15,523 nucleotides of DNA from an uncultured Clostridia bacterium (GCA_937889655.1 CALBZG010000155.1:1-15523); one strand, 5' to 3'; counted from the stretch's first letter, positions 6,073 to 13,334 are shown. Notes: generated from the letters alone by a model not told the origin. Numbers and translations are program-made.

Positions 6073-7260
6073 CTATAGCTTGCCGAGTTGTTCACCGAAT
6101 TCCACGGCTTTTGCCAGCTGGTCCTCATCCGGATTCCACAGATTTCTGAATCCTTCATTGATCACTTCGAATCCGGCGCTTCCCATGAGTTCGTTCATCT
6201 GTTTCACTGACTCGCCGCTCCAGCCGTAACAACCAAAAGCCGCTGCCTTCTTGTTCTTGAACTTAAGGCCTTTCATATTGCTGATAAAGCCCACTATCTC
6301 CGGCAGGATATTGTTATTGAGGGTTGGTGAGCCCATGACCACCATCTTTGATTTGAAAACTTCAGTAATGACATCGTTGTGGTCGCTTCTTGCAATATGG
6401 AAGATTTTTACGGTCGTATCCGGACTTGCTTTCAGAATGCCTTCGACGATCCTTTCTGCGATTTTTTTGGTGCCGTTCCACATGGTATCATAAACGATGG
6501 TTATTTGATCCTCCTGGTAATCGTTGGCCCAGAGTGCATATTTCTCCACGATCTGCATCGGATTATCCCGCCAGATCACGCCATGGCTGGTGGCGATAAT
6601 GTCGATGGTCAAGCCAAATGAAATGATCTCCTGCAGCTTCTTCCTTAGCACCGAACTAAATGGCGTCAGAATGTTAGCGTAGTACTTGATAGCCTCGCTG
6701 AATAGTTCGCATGGATCCACCTTGTCATTGAAAAGGTTTTCCGTTGCTAAATGCTGTCCGAAGGCATCGTTGCTGAAAAGGATATTATCCTTTGTCAGAT
6801 AAGTTGCCATGCTGTCCGGCCAGTGAAGCATCTGCATCTCAACGAATACCAGCTCCTTGCCGTTTCCGATCTCCAGACGGTCGCCTGTTTTTACGATATT
6901 GAAATTCCAGTCCTGATGATAATGGCCCTTCAATAACTTCGCGCCGTTGGCTGTGCAGTATATAGGTGTGTCAGGGATCAACTTCATTAGCTCCGGAAGG
7001 GATCCGCTGTGGTCCACTTCGGAATGATTTACGATGATATAATCTATTTTATTCAGATCGATCTCGCCGGCCAGATTAGCTATAAACTCATTGTCGTACG
7101 GCATCCAGACCGTATCGATAAGAACGTTCTTTTCTTCCTGGACCAGATAGGAGTTATAGCTGCTGCCTCGGCCGGTGCTCAGCTCATCTCCGTGGAATTT
7201 CCTAAGATCCCAGTCCACCTTGCCCAACCAATAGACATTGTTCTTGATCAGCTTTTTCAT
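6073..7260 (-). CDS. fprA: A-type flavo-diiron protein (O2/NO reductase)
   Basis: The 395-residue enzyme has an N-terminal metallo-beta-lactamase-like domain carrying all diiron ligands: HSEVDH gives His79, Glu81, Asp83 and His84, followed by His146, Asp165 and His226. A flavodoxin domain (about 250-395) starts at TIVYDTMWNGT, its FMN phosphate loop. Enzymes of this class reduce O2 to water and/or NO to N2O in the cytoplasm of anaerobes, with electrons from rubredoxin, which is encoded next. The ATG at 7260 is preferred over one at 7278 because AAAGGAAG stands 6 bases before it. The gene begins 53 bp after the CCA end of tRNA-Arg(CCG), with no terminator between, so part of its transcript may come from the tRNA promoter. 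It lacks the C-terminal rubredoxin or flavin-reductase fusion of other classes. Confidence 0.96.
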   Translation of the reverse strand: MKKLIKNNVYWLGKVDWDLRKFHGDELSTGRGSSYNSYLVQEEKNVLIDTVWMPYDNEFIANLAGEIDLNKIDYIIVNHSEVDHSGSLPELMKLIPDTPIYCTANGAKLLKGHYHQDWNFNIVKTGDRLEIGNGKELVFVEMQMLHWPDSMATYLTKDNILFSNDAFGQHLATENLFNDKVDPCELFSEAIKYYANILTPFSSVLRKKLQEIISFGLTIDIIATSHGVIWRDNPMQIVEKYALWANDYQEDQITIVYDTMWNGTKKIAERIVEGILKASPDTTVKIFHIARSDHNDVITEVFKSKMVVMGSPTLNNNILPEIVGFISNMKGLKFKNKKAAAFGCYGWSGESVKQMNELMGSAGFEVINEGFRNLWNPDEDQLAKAVEFGEQLGKL

Positions 7261-7313
7261 GACGGTCTTCCTTTCCATACATTTCTAAATATTTCTAAAC
7301 AATCATTGATAAA

Positions 7314-7389
7314 TGGTGCCCCCGATGTGATTCGAACACACGACGCACGGCTTCGGAAACCGACGCTCTATCCCCTGAGCTACGGGAGC
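7314..7389 (-). tRNA. tRNA-Arg(CCG)
   Basis: The 76-nt cloverleaf with encoded CCA has acceptor GCTCCCG/CGGGGGC, D stem GCTC/GAGC, loop TTCCGAA (anticodon CCG, reading CGG), T arm GTGTG-TTCGAAT-CACAT and discriminator A73. It shares 69 of 76 positions with tRNA-Arg(CCU) at 5662-5737. No terminator hairpin is visible between its 3' end and fprA. Confidence 0.96.
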
Positions 7390-7426
7390 AGGCTGCCCTT
7401 TGGGCTTGCTGATAGCTGGTTTACTA

Positions 7427-7456
7427 ATAATACCATAAGCACAGTGGATTACTCAA
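7427..7456 (-). promoter_or_regulatory. Promoter of tRNA-Arg(CCG) (and possibly fprA-rub)
   Basis: On the minus strand, TTGAGT (7451-7456) and TATTAT (7427-7432) are 18 bp apart, and the -10 lies 37 bp before the mature tRNA 5' end. The layout (TTGA-rich -35, TATTAT -10, 18-bp gap) matches the promoter of the other tRNA-Arg. Confidence 0.55.
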
Positions 7457-7597
7457 GTGGCGATTTTTACATCAATTCTGCAGAGATTTAAACCGGCTAA
7501 AATCGATTCTCTGCCGATCGCTCCGTATGGAGCGGGAAAACGCGTTCTTTTGATAGGCTTCGAGTGCGTTTTTTTGTGTATTTTTTGAAATCGCCCT

Positions 7598-7613
7598 ATA
7601 CAATATATAGCGT
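7598..7613 (+). promoter_or_regulatory. NrdR-box-like site 1
   Basis: ATACAATATATAGCGT agrees with the published NrdR box (ACACwATATATwGTGT) at 14 of 16 positions. It overlaps a plausible -10 (TATACA, 7597-7602, with TTGTGT 17 bp upstream), a position suited to repression. NrdR is the ATP/dATP-dependent repressor of ribonucleotide reductase genes. Confidence 0.55.
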
Positions 7614-7619
7614 ACAGGT

Positions 7620-7635
7620 GTACAATATTTTGTGT
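7620..7635 (+). promoter_or_regulatory. NrdR-box-like site 2
   Basis: GTACAATATTTTGTGT agrees with the NrdR box at 13 of 16 positions. It starts 22 bp after site 1, close to two helical turns, so both would lie on one DNA face. NrdR usually binds tandem boxes an integral number of turns apart. Confidence 0.5.
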
Positions 7636-7705
7636 GAAATGTTTACAGGTTGTGTTTTATGGCTATATAGAAACATGAATAAAAACATTGAAAGGAAGCA
7701 TGAAA

Positions 7706-7987
7706 ATGGGAATCGCGATCAGCAGTAATGTAGACGCCCGCGAAGAGCAGGCATATGTAAATTATTTGCAGGAAAAGTACGGCAGAAAACTCGAGTCGCT
7801 GGACATCAATGCGGATGATGACTTTGTAGACCTGCATTACACCTTCGAAAAGGTGCCTTTTGAACGTATCAGAAGGATCACCGGATATCTGGTAGGGACC
7901 ATGGATCATTGGAACGACGCAAAACGGGCCGAAGAAAAGGACCGCATCAAGCATGATTTGAATTCACCGACGATGGAGCAGATATAA
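7706..7987 (+). CDS. Stand-alone glycyl-radical domain protein resembling the C-terminus of anaerobic ribonucleotide reductase (NrdD)
   Basis: The 93-residue product has a C-terminal segment, RRITGYLVGTMDHWN followed by AKRAEEKDRIKH, that matches the NrdD glycyl-radical region (R-[IV]-x-G-Y-L ... N-x-x-K-x-x-E ... R-[IV]-K-H). Gly60 is the would-be radical site. The PROSITE glycyl-radical pattern is met except for Thr at one position. The catalytic ten-stranded barrel of NrdD (several hundred residues) and the CxxC zinc motifs are absent, and the protein has no cysteine. The first 50 residues are acidic/mixed and unrecognised. Function is inferred: a spare radical-bearing part for NrdD (as GrcA/YfiD is for pyruvate formate-lyase), or a regulator or relic. 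The ATG at 7706 is chosen because AAAGGAAG (7691-7698) lies 7 bases before it. The ATG at 7700 is too close, and a TTG at 7688 lies ahead of the site. The stop codon abuts the next gene. Two NrdR-like boxes lie upstream. Confidence 0.7.
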   Translation: MGIAISSNVDAREEQAYVNYLQEKYGRKLESLDINADDDFVDLHYTFEKVPFERIRRITGYLVGTMDHWNDAKRAEEKDRIKHDLNSPTMEQI

Positions 7988-8926
7988 TTGGAAATGATTT
8001 TACTTGGCCTTAAGGTCGTTGTGCCACTGTTCATCGCCATGGCGGTGGGCTACCTGGCCAGAAGGGTCAAATTGATTGACGAGGCGGGCGTCAGTGCGGT
8101 AAACCGGCTGGTTTACTGGATATTCCTCCCGGCCATATTGTTTGTCAGCATATACGAGACGGATTTGACGGAGGTTTTCAACTTCCGTCTTGTTCTGTAT
8201 TCGGTTGCTGGAACGACTTTATTGTTTGTTTTATCCTTTCTGATGGTCCCTCTCTTTGAGAAGAAAAGAGAGCGTTGCGGGGTGATCATCCAAGGACTGA
8301 TAAGAGGCAATGAAGTCTATTTCGGGTTCCCTGTGGTGGTTTCACTGATCGGTGAAAAATATCTCGGCCTGATGGCCATCATCGTGGCCTATGCAGTGCC
8401 GATGTACAACGCCTTCTCCATTATCGCCCTGGAGTCCTTTAAAAGGGCTGCCGCCGAAAAAAACGGGCTGGTGAAAAGCATCATTACCAACCCACTCATC
8501 ATTGTTACAGCCATCGGTGTGACTCTGGTTTTGACCGAAATTAAAATACCGATGGTGATCATGGACGGTGTCATATCCTTATCGAAGGTCGCCACTCCTC
8601 TGGCTCTGTTCCTGCTGGGTGCGTCCTTCAGCTTCACTAAAACGAAGGGATACCTGAAAGAAGTCGTCTGGGTGACCATCATCCGCCTGATCGTATTACC
8701 GGCTATTGTGATCGGGACCACCATGCTCCTTGGGTTTGAGTGGTATGAAACGGTGATCCTGTATGTTACCTTCGGGGTCCCAACCGCCGTTGCCAGCTTC
8801 TCCCTGGCACGTCAACTCGGAGCGGATTCGGTGCTGGCCAGCCAGATCGTGGTTTATACTTCAAGCTTCGCGATCCTATCTGTATTTCTCTGGACTCTGG
8901 TAATGCAGCTTCTCGGCATCCTTTAA
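7988..8926 (+). CDS. AEC-family transporter (auxin efflux carrier type permease)
   Basis: The 312-residue integral membrane protein has two homologous halves of about five helices each. Typical AEC motifs are present: VNRLVYWIFLPAILFVSI in helix 2, GNEVYFGFPVV around residues 107-117, and the symmetrical second-half segment TPLALFLLGASFSF. Relatives export or exchange organic acids (malonate MdcF, malate MleP, auxin-type carboxylates), and the substrate here is unknown. The TTG at 7988 directly follows the previous stop codon and stands 9 bases from GGAG (7975-7978). An ATG at 7994 is the alternative, 15 bases from that site. The abutting arrangement implies co-transcription and translational coupling with the glycyl-radical protein gene. 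A short hairpin (GCCCG-CGC-CGGGC, 8935-8947) follows without a T run. Confidence 0.88.
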   Translation: MEMILLGLKVVVPLFIAMAVGYLARRVKLIDEAGVSAVNRLVYWIFLPAILFVSIYETDLTEVFNFRLVLYSVAGTTLLFVLSFLMVPLFEKKRERCGVIIQGLIRGNEVYFGFPVVVSLIGEKYLGLMAIIVAYAVPMYNAFSIIALESFKRAAAEKNGLVKSIITNPLIIVTAIGVTLVLTEIKIPMVIMDGVISLSKVATPLALFLLGASFSFTKTKGYLKEVVWVTIIRLIVLPAIVIGTTMLLGFEWYETVILYVTFGVPTAVASFSLARQLGADSVLASQIVVYTSSFAILSVFLWTLVMQLLGIL

Positions 8927-8988
8927 ACGGAACTGCCCGCGCCGGGCTTACAAACAGATCACTAACTGCCTGAAAATAGTAGCCTTGT

Positions 8989-9017
8989 TTGACAATGCTG
9001 CTATTTTGGTATATATA
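8989..9017 (+). promoter_or_regulatory. Sigma-A promoter for the racemase operon
   Basis: A consensus TTGACA at 8989-8994 is followed after 17 bp by TATATA at 9012-9017. The racemase start is 35 bp further on. It lies after the AEC gene and a short hairpin, so a new transcription unit begins here. Confidence 0.7.
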
Positions 9018-9051
9018 TAAAACAAATCGAAAACAATATGGAAAGGCTCTT

Positions 9052-9753
9052 ATGAAAACCATCGGAATCATAGGCGGCATGGGGCCTTTGGCCACAGCAG
9101 ACCTTTATCTGAAAATAACGAATATGACCGAAGCGGCTAAGGATCAGGACCATTTGCACATCGTGGTCGACAGCAACCCGAAAATCCCTGACCGAACTGC
9201 TTATATCCTCGGAGAAGGCGAATCGCCCCTTCCGGAGATCGTCAACTCAATAAGAAGACTGGAAGCGGCCGGCTGTGATTTCCTGATCATGCCGTGCAAC
9301 ACGGCCCATCATATCATCGAGGAGATCGAAGCCACCACCAAGATCCCCTTTATCAATATGATGGAAGAGACGGCGAAATTTGTTGCGAACGCATTTGCCG
9401 GGCAGACCGCGGGGGTACTGGCAACGGATGGGACCTGCCGTTCGGGAGCCTATGAAAGATATTTTGAAAAACACGGAATTCAAGTCGTCAAACCCGATCA
9501 GCACCAGCCCGACGTGATGGAGTTGATCTACAAAGGTGTAAAATCAGGGGTTCTTGACATGAGCCTGGCCGGCATAGAAGCGGCAATAGAGGAAATGAAA
9601 GAAAAGGGAGCCACAGTATTTATTCTTGGCTGTACGGAGCTTTCGGCAGTTTCTCACAGGATACGTACACTCGGGGATACTTTTGTGGACCCATTGGAAG
9701 TATTGGCCATGGAATCCATCAAGGAGGCCGGCGGCAGAGTGAAAGGGGTGTAG
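9052..9753 (+). CDS. Aspartate/glutamate racemase family protein
   Basis: The 233-residue product begins with the family signature MKTIGIIGGMGPLATADLY. Both catalytic cysteines of the PLP-independent racemases are present: Cys82 in MPCNTAH and Cys194 in LGCTELS, the two bases that deprotonate and reprotonate C-alpha. The length is typical. The likely reaction is interconversion of L- and D-aspartate (or glutamate), supplying D-amino acids for cell wall or other uses, but substrate choice within the family cannot be read from the sequence. The ATG at 9052 follows a GGAAAGG site, and a longer open frame reaches back to 8989, inside the promoter. It ends 2 bp before the LigB-AMMECR1 gene, so the two form an operon. 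Confidence 0.9.
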   Translation: MKTIGIIGGMGPLATADLYLKITNMTEAAKDQDHLHIVVDSNPKIPDRTAYILGEGESPLPEIVNSIRRLEAAGCDFLIMPCNTAHHIIEEIEATTKIPFINMMEETAKFVANAFAGQTAGVLATDGTCRSGAYERYFEKHGIQVVKPDQHQPDVMELIYKGVKSGVLDMSLAGIEAAIEEMKEKGATVFILGCTELSAVSHRIRTLGDTFVDPLEVLAMESIKEAGGRVKGV

Positions 9754-9755
9754 AT

Positions 9756-11156
9756 ATGTCCATATTGGCAGCTTGCGTTGTTCCCCATCCGCCTCTCATC
9801 GTTCACGAAGTGGGAGGAGGGCGTGAAAGGGAGATCCAAAAGACAATTGACTCTTATCGGGAAGTCATGAGCAGGATAGCCGCACTAAAGCCGGAGACCG
9901 TCGTGATCATGTCTCCGCATTCGGTCATGTATCAGGATTATTTTCATATTTCACCGGGCAAATCAGCCGGTGGAGATTTTTCCGGATTCGGCGTGAAACG
10001 AGGCAAATGGTTTGAAGCAAATTATGATATAGAATTTGTGACGGCCCTCTCGTCAGCCGCTATCAGGCAGGGCATTATGGCGGGCACAGAAGGTCAGCGA
10101 GACAGCAGTCTTGATCATGCCACCCTGGTGCCTCTTTATTTTTTGAACGAAGCGTATTCCAACTACAAGCTTGTGCGCATCGGCCTTTCGGGGATGTCCG
10201 TTTCCGAGCATTACAGGTTCGGCAAATGCATAGCCGAAACAGCCGAGCTTCTTGGAAGAAGGATGGTTTTCATCGCCAGCGGAGATCTGTCTCACAGGCT
10301 TACCGATGATGGACCGTATAGCTATGCGCCGGAGGGCGGGGTATTTGACAAAGAGATTTGTGACATTATCGCCACTGGGGATTTCGGAAGGCTGCTTTCC
10401 CTGGATCCGAATTTTTGCGAGGCGGCAGGGGAGTGCGGCTATCGGGCTATCGTGACCCTGGCAGGAGCGCTGGATGGAAAATCGGTGAAGCCTGAACTCC
10501 TTTCCTACGAAGGCCCTTTCGGAGTGGGATATTCAGTGGGATGGTTCGATATCATAGGCAAGGATGACCAAAGACATTTCGATGTTCAGTTTGAAAAGCA
10601 AGAAAAGACGAGGATCGAAGGGTTAAAATCCGGGGAGGATCCCTATGTCAGGCTTGCAAGATATTCCTTGGAGAAAAAGGTGCTGACAGGCAAAGCCGCC
10701 CTGAAGGAGGATGCGCTGAAACAGGATCTGCCGGAAGAGATGCTTAATAAGAAGGCCGGAGTGTTTGTTTCTCTTAAAAAGCACGGGCAGCTTCGGGGGT
10801 GCATAGGCACAACAGGACCTATAACAGGTTCTGTTTTGGAGGAGATCCTTCGCAACGCCGTCAGCGCAGGCCTGGAGGATCCGCGGTTTGACGATGTCCG
10901 TCCCGAAGAGCTTCCCTTCATCGAGTACAGCGTAGATGTGCTGGGCCCTTCAGAGCCCATCGATTCTCTTGAGGATCTGGATGTTGTCCGCTACGGTGTC
11001 ATTGTAAGGAGCGGATATAAAAAGGGGCTGCTGCTTCCAAACCTGGAGGGTGTGGATACTCCTCAGAAGCAGGTTGAGATCGCATTGCGAAAAGCCGGCA
11101 TCGGTCCCGGCGAGACGTATGCCATGGAGCGATTTGAAGTGGTGCGTCATAAATAG
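9756..11156 (+). CDS. AmmeMemoRadiSam fusion protein: MEMO/LigB-like domain plus AMMECR1 domain
   Basis: The 466-residue product joins two domains. Residues 1 to about 268 are a LigB/MEMO-like class III extradiol dioxygenase fold: PHPP with His11, SPHS with His55, LDHATLVPLYFL with His121, SGDLSH with His180 and CGYR near 227. Residues about 294-466 are an AMMECR1 domain with the hallmark LRGCIG (346-351) and EYSVDVLGP. In many anaerobes these are separate proteins A and B of the AmmeMemoRadiSam system, with a radical SAM protein as third member. Here A and B are fused and the radical SAM gene is not adjacent. The chemical function is not assigned. The ATG at 9756 has AAAGGGGTG just upstream, inside the end of the racemase gene. 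The next gene is 127 bp away. Confidence 0.92.
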   Translation: MSILAACVVPHPPLIVHEVGGGREREIQKTIDSYREVMSRIAALKPETVVIMSPHSVMYQDYFHISPGKSAGGDFSGFGVKRGKWFEANYDIEFVTALSSAAIRQGIMAGTEGQRDSSLDHATLVPLYFLNEAYSNYKLVRIGLSGMSVSEHYRFGKCIAETAELLGRRMVFIASGDLSHRLTDDGPYSYAPEGGVFDKEICDIIATGDFGRLLSLDPNFCEAAGECGYRAIVTLAGALDGKSVKPELLSYEGPFGVGYSVGWFDIIGKDDQRHFDVQFEKQEKTRIEGLKSGEDPYVRLARYSLEKKVLTGKAALKEDALKQDLPEEMLNKKAGVFVSLKKHGQLRGCIGTTGPITGSVLEEILRNAVSAGLEDPRFDDVRPEELPFIEYSVDVLGPSEPIDSLEDLDVVRYGVIVRSGYKKGLLLPNLEGVDTPQKQVEIALRKAGIGPGETYAMERFEVVRHK

Positions 11157-11283
11157 AGAAGCTGTGTATTGAGCAAAGGCAAAGGAAACGCAAAATGCGC
11201 ACATGTTTAGGATATGCCGACAGCGAGATAACAAGTAAATAGTAGATTATAAGATGCACTAAGGCGAAACAGAGGAAGCAGAT

Positions 11284-11946
11284 ATGAATATGAACATTAT
11301 CAACTACATACCCGACATCTTCATCGCACTGATCGTACTATGGTCCATGGTGAGGGGTTATACCCAGGGGTTGGCTTACACGCTGATCCATGCTTGTGGC
11401 TGGGTCGTGGCTGTGGTGCTTGGCTTTGCCCTTACGCCGAAACTCCAGGAATGGCTGACAAATGAAACAGGGCTTTATACACTGATCAGAGAAAAGCTTT
11501 TGACGAAGTTTACGGATTCGGCTGCGCACGTCACTGAAACCTTCAACAGTCTGCCGGCGACGTTAGCCGAGGGGATCGGAGATCTCACAGACATGGTCAC
11601 ATCCTCTCTTGCAACAAGAGCTGCAGATATCGTTTTCACGATCCTGTGTTTCATCATGATCATCCTGGTGGTCAAACTGGTATTGGGGCTGCTTGTTCTA
11701 CTGGTATCCAAGAGGAACAGAAAGGGCATGACCGGAGCTGTGGATGGCGTCCTGGGAGCTGTGGGCGGATTTGTAACGGGCGTGATCATGGTCTATATCA
11801 TGTTGGCGCTGATAGCGCCGTTGACTGCCATCGCCGATCCGAATATTACGGAGGCCCTGAATAATGCCATCGATCAGTCCAGTCTGACCAAGGAGATGTA
11901 TGACAACAATATCATCATGCTGATCTTCAAGGATTTCCTGACCTAA
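11284..11946 (+). CDS. CvpA-family membrane protein
   Basis: The 220-residue protein has about four transmembrane segments (near 10-30, 34-52, 118-142 and 155-180). The first pair is joined by WSMVRGYTQGL and ends near HACGWVVAVVLGF, which matches the CvpA signature (R-G-x-x-x-G-x-x). CvpA was first linked to colicin V production. Wider members affect envelope integrity and bile or antimicrobial resistance, with no settled biochemical role. GAGGAAG (11272-11278) supports either the ATG at 11284 or the one at 11290. A 127-bp gap with no clear promoter separates it from the AmmeMemo fusion, so co-transcription is possible. It converges on the mscS gene with only 12 bp between the stops and no terminator hairpin there. 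Confidence 0.8.
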   Translation: MNMNIINYIPDIFIALIVLWSMVRGYTQGLAYTLIHACGWVVAVVLGFALTPKLQEWLTNETGLYTLIREKLLTKFTDSAAHVTETFNSLPATLAEGIGDLTDMVTSSLATRAADIVFTILCFIMIILVVKLVLGLLVLLVSKRNRKGMTGAVDGVLGAVGGFVTGVIMVYIMLALIAPLTAIADPNITEALNNAIDQSSLTKEMYDNNIIMLIFKDFLT

Positions 11947-11958
11947 AAGTATGGCTCA

Positions 11959-12774
11959 TCAGTATCGGATCATGTCGCGTCTCGCAATGCGGACGTCAAC
12001 GATTGGGGAAGGCACTGATATGCCGGCGTTTTCGAATACTTTTTTCATCTTTTCCTGGATGGAATACTTGACGTCCCAGTAATTAGGGGTCTCGCACCAG
12101 ACAAACAAGTCAAAATGCGCCGCGTTTTCTTCATATTTCGAAACCCCGGCAAAAGGCGCGGGATCAGACAGGACATATTCTGAACTTGCAGCGGTTTCCA
12201 AGAGAAGCGTTTTTACTTTCACCACATCGGAATAGTATGAAACCGGAAATTTCATATCCACCCGCCGGATGTTTTCTTTTGTGTAATTGATCACTGTTGC
12301 ATTGGCCAGTTTGCCGTTGGGCATCGTAATGATCTTGTTGTCCGTTGTCATGATGGTCGTATAAAGCATGTTGATCGCTTCCACTTTGCCTGAAACCTGC
12401 AGATCCTCAATAAAATCGCCTTTTTTGAAAGGCTTGCTAAGGAGGATCAGGATACCGCCTGCAAAATTCGACAGACTGTCCTTCAAGGCCAGCGCTATGG
12501 CTACGCCAGCCGCGCCGATGGCGGTGATGAAGGCGGACATCGGTACGCCAAGGTAAGATAAAACGGTCAGGATCACCATCAGCCAGAGCACCACCTTCGC
12601 TGTGTTCAGCACGAAAGGATACAGCACGGCATCCATAGCGCTTTTATCCAGCGCTTTTTTCATGATTTTGCATATCACTCTAATTACGATCCAGGCTGCA
12701 AATAAAGCCGCGATTGAGACGGCGATTTTCACTGAAAGTCCGCCGGAGGATGTCCAATTCGAGAGTGCTTCCAT
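11959..12774 (-). CDS. mscS: MscS-family small-conductance mechanosensitive channel
   Basis: The 271-residue protein has three N-terminal hydrophobic segments. The third is the pore-lining helix, rich in Gly and Ala (AIGAAGVAIALALKDSLSNF, about 91-110), followed by the beta domain with KPFKKGDFI and VEAINMLYTTIMTTDNKIIT and then a C-terminal alpha/beta domain. The length fits the E. coli MscS type (286). It opens under membrane tension and releases solutes during hypo-osmotic shock. Its start overlaps the rnhA stop by one base (TAATG), so it is translated by coupling from the RNase HI gene. Confidence 0.93.
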   Translation of the reverse strand: MEALSNWTSSGGLSVKIAVSIAALFAAWIVIRVICKIMKKALDKSAMDAVLYPFVLNTAKVVLWLMVILTVLSYLGVPMSAFITAIGAAGVAIALALKDSLSNFAGGILILLSKPFKKGDFIEDLQVSGKVEAINMLYTTIMTTDNKIITMPNGKLANATVINYTKENIRRVDMKFPVSYYSDVVKVKTLLLETAASSEYVLSDPAPFAGVSKYEENAAHFDLFVWCETPNYWDVKYSIQEKMKKVFENAGISVPSPIVDVRIARRDMIRY

Positions 12775-13328
12775 TATTTTGCTTCCTTTCTGATCTCATC
12801 GATCCCCTTATTTGCCAGAGCATCTGCCCTGTTGTTCATCTCCGTAATGTATTTAAAATCTTCAATGCTGAAAGCAGGCCCATTCCATTCTAAAAATTTT
12901 TCGTATAATTTTTCGAAATTCAAGGATTTGCTGTTCAGGTCCACATGGCCCTTGACCCGATAGAATTTAAACGCATGATGGTCAAGATGCTGAAGGAGCT
13001 TTTCCCAAAGATCCTTGTTTTCAACGGGCTTGCGCGCCGTTGTTTTCCAGCCGTTGAGTCTCCATTTTTCATACCATCTTTCGCGAAAGCATTCCATAAG
13101 ATACGAGCTGTCGGAAAAAATCTCCACCCTTTGTCCGGGTTTTTTGATAGCGTCAAGGGCAGCCAAAAGCGCCGTCATTTCCATGCGGTTGTTTGTGGTG
13201 TTGATCTCGCCTCCATACAGCTCTTTTTTTGCGTCGCCGTATTCGAGCACAGCTCCCCAGCCGCCGGTATTTTCCTGGTTTTGATTGCCGGAACATGCAC
13301 CGTCCGTAAATATTCGAAGGATTTTCAT
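12774..13328 (-). CDS. rnhA: Ribonuclease HI with an extra insertion
   Basis: The 184-residue product has the complete catalytic set: Asp9 in FTDGACSGN, Glu50 in NRMEMTALLAAL, Asp73 in FSDSSYL, His128 in VKGHVD and Asp169 in NNRADALA. It cleaves the RNA strand of RNA-DNA hybrids in the cytoplasm. Bacterial RNase HI is usually about 155 residues. The extra 30 or so lie between the GH and NxxAD motifs (about 131-162), where other proteins have a short loop. The gene has no visible Shine-Dalgarno site, and a -10-like TAGAAT ends 6 bases before the ATG, so the message may be leaderless. The downstream mscS overlaps by one base. Confidence 0.95.
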   Translation of the reverse strand: MKILRIFTDGACSGNQNQENTGGWGAVLEYGDAKKELYGGEINTTNNRMEMTALLAALDAIKKPGQRVEIFSDSSYLMECFRERWYEKWRLNGWKTTARKPVENKDLWEKLLQHLDHHAFKFYRVKGHVDLNSKSLNFEKLYEKFLEWNGPAFSIEDFKYITEMNNRADALANKGIDEIRKEAK

Positions 13329-13334
13329 GGATAC

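Larger units (their letters stand above)
7390..7705. other. 316-bp divergent intergenic region
   Basis: It contains no gene. Its left part holds the minus-strand tRNA promoter, and its right part holds two NrdR-box-like palindromes for the plus-strand genes. Between them lie a short hairpin (GCTCC-GTAT-GGAGC, about 7519-7532) and a long T run with AAAACGC/GCGTTTT complementarity (about 7536-7574), which could be a weak plus-strand terminator. No assignment is made for these. Confidence 0.5.

Noticed and set aside
5791..6078. 95-codon plus-strand open frame
   Set aside because: It is antisense to the rubredoxin gene and its terminator, and the minus-strand rubredoxin is unambiguous.
7009..7491. 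160-codon plus-strand open frame
   Set aside because: It is antisense to fprA and passes straight through tRNA-Arg(CCG). The internal translation is only the tRNA read as protein.
7613..7622. TACAGGTGTA, which matches a CopY/BlaI-type TACAnnTGTA box
   Set aside because: It falls between and overlaps the two NrdR-like boxes, and no copper or beta-lactam gene is nearby. The NrdR reading explains more bases and fits the gene.
11157..11283. 127-bp gap searched for a small RNA or riboswitch
   Set aside because: Purine-rich sequence with no stable hairpin plus T run and no conserved riboswitch pattern that I recognise.
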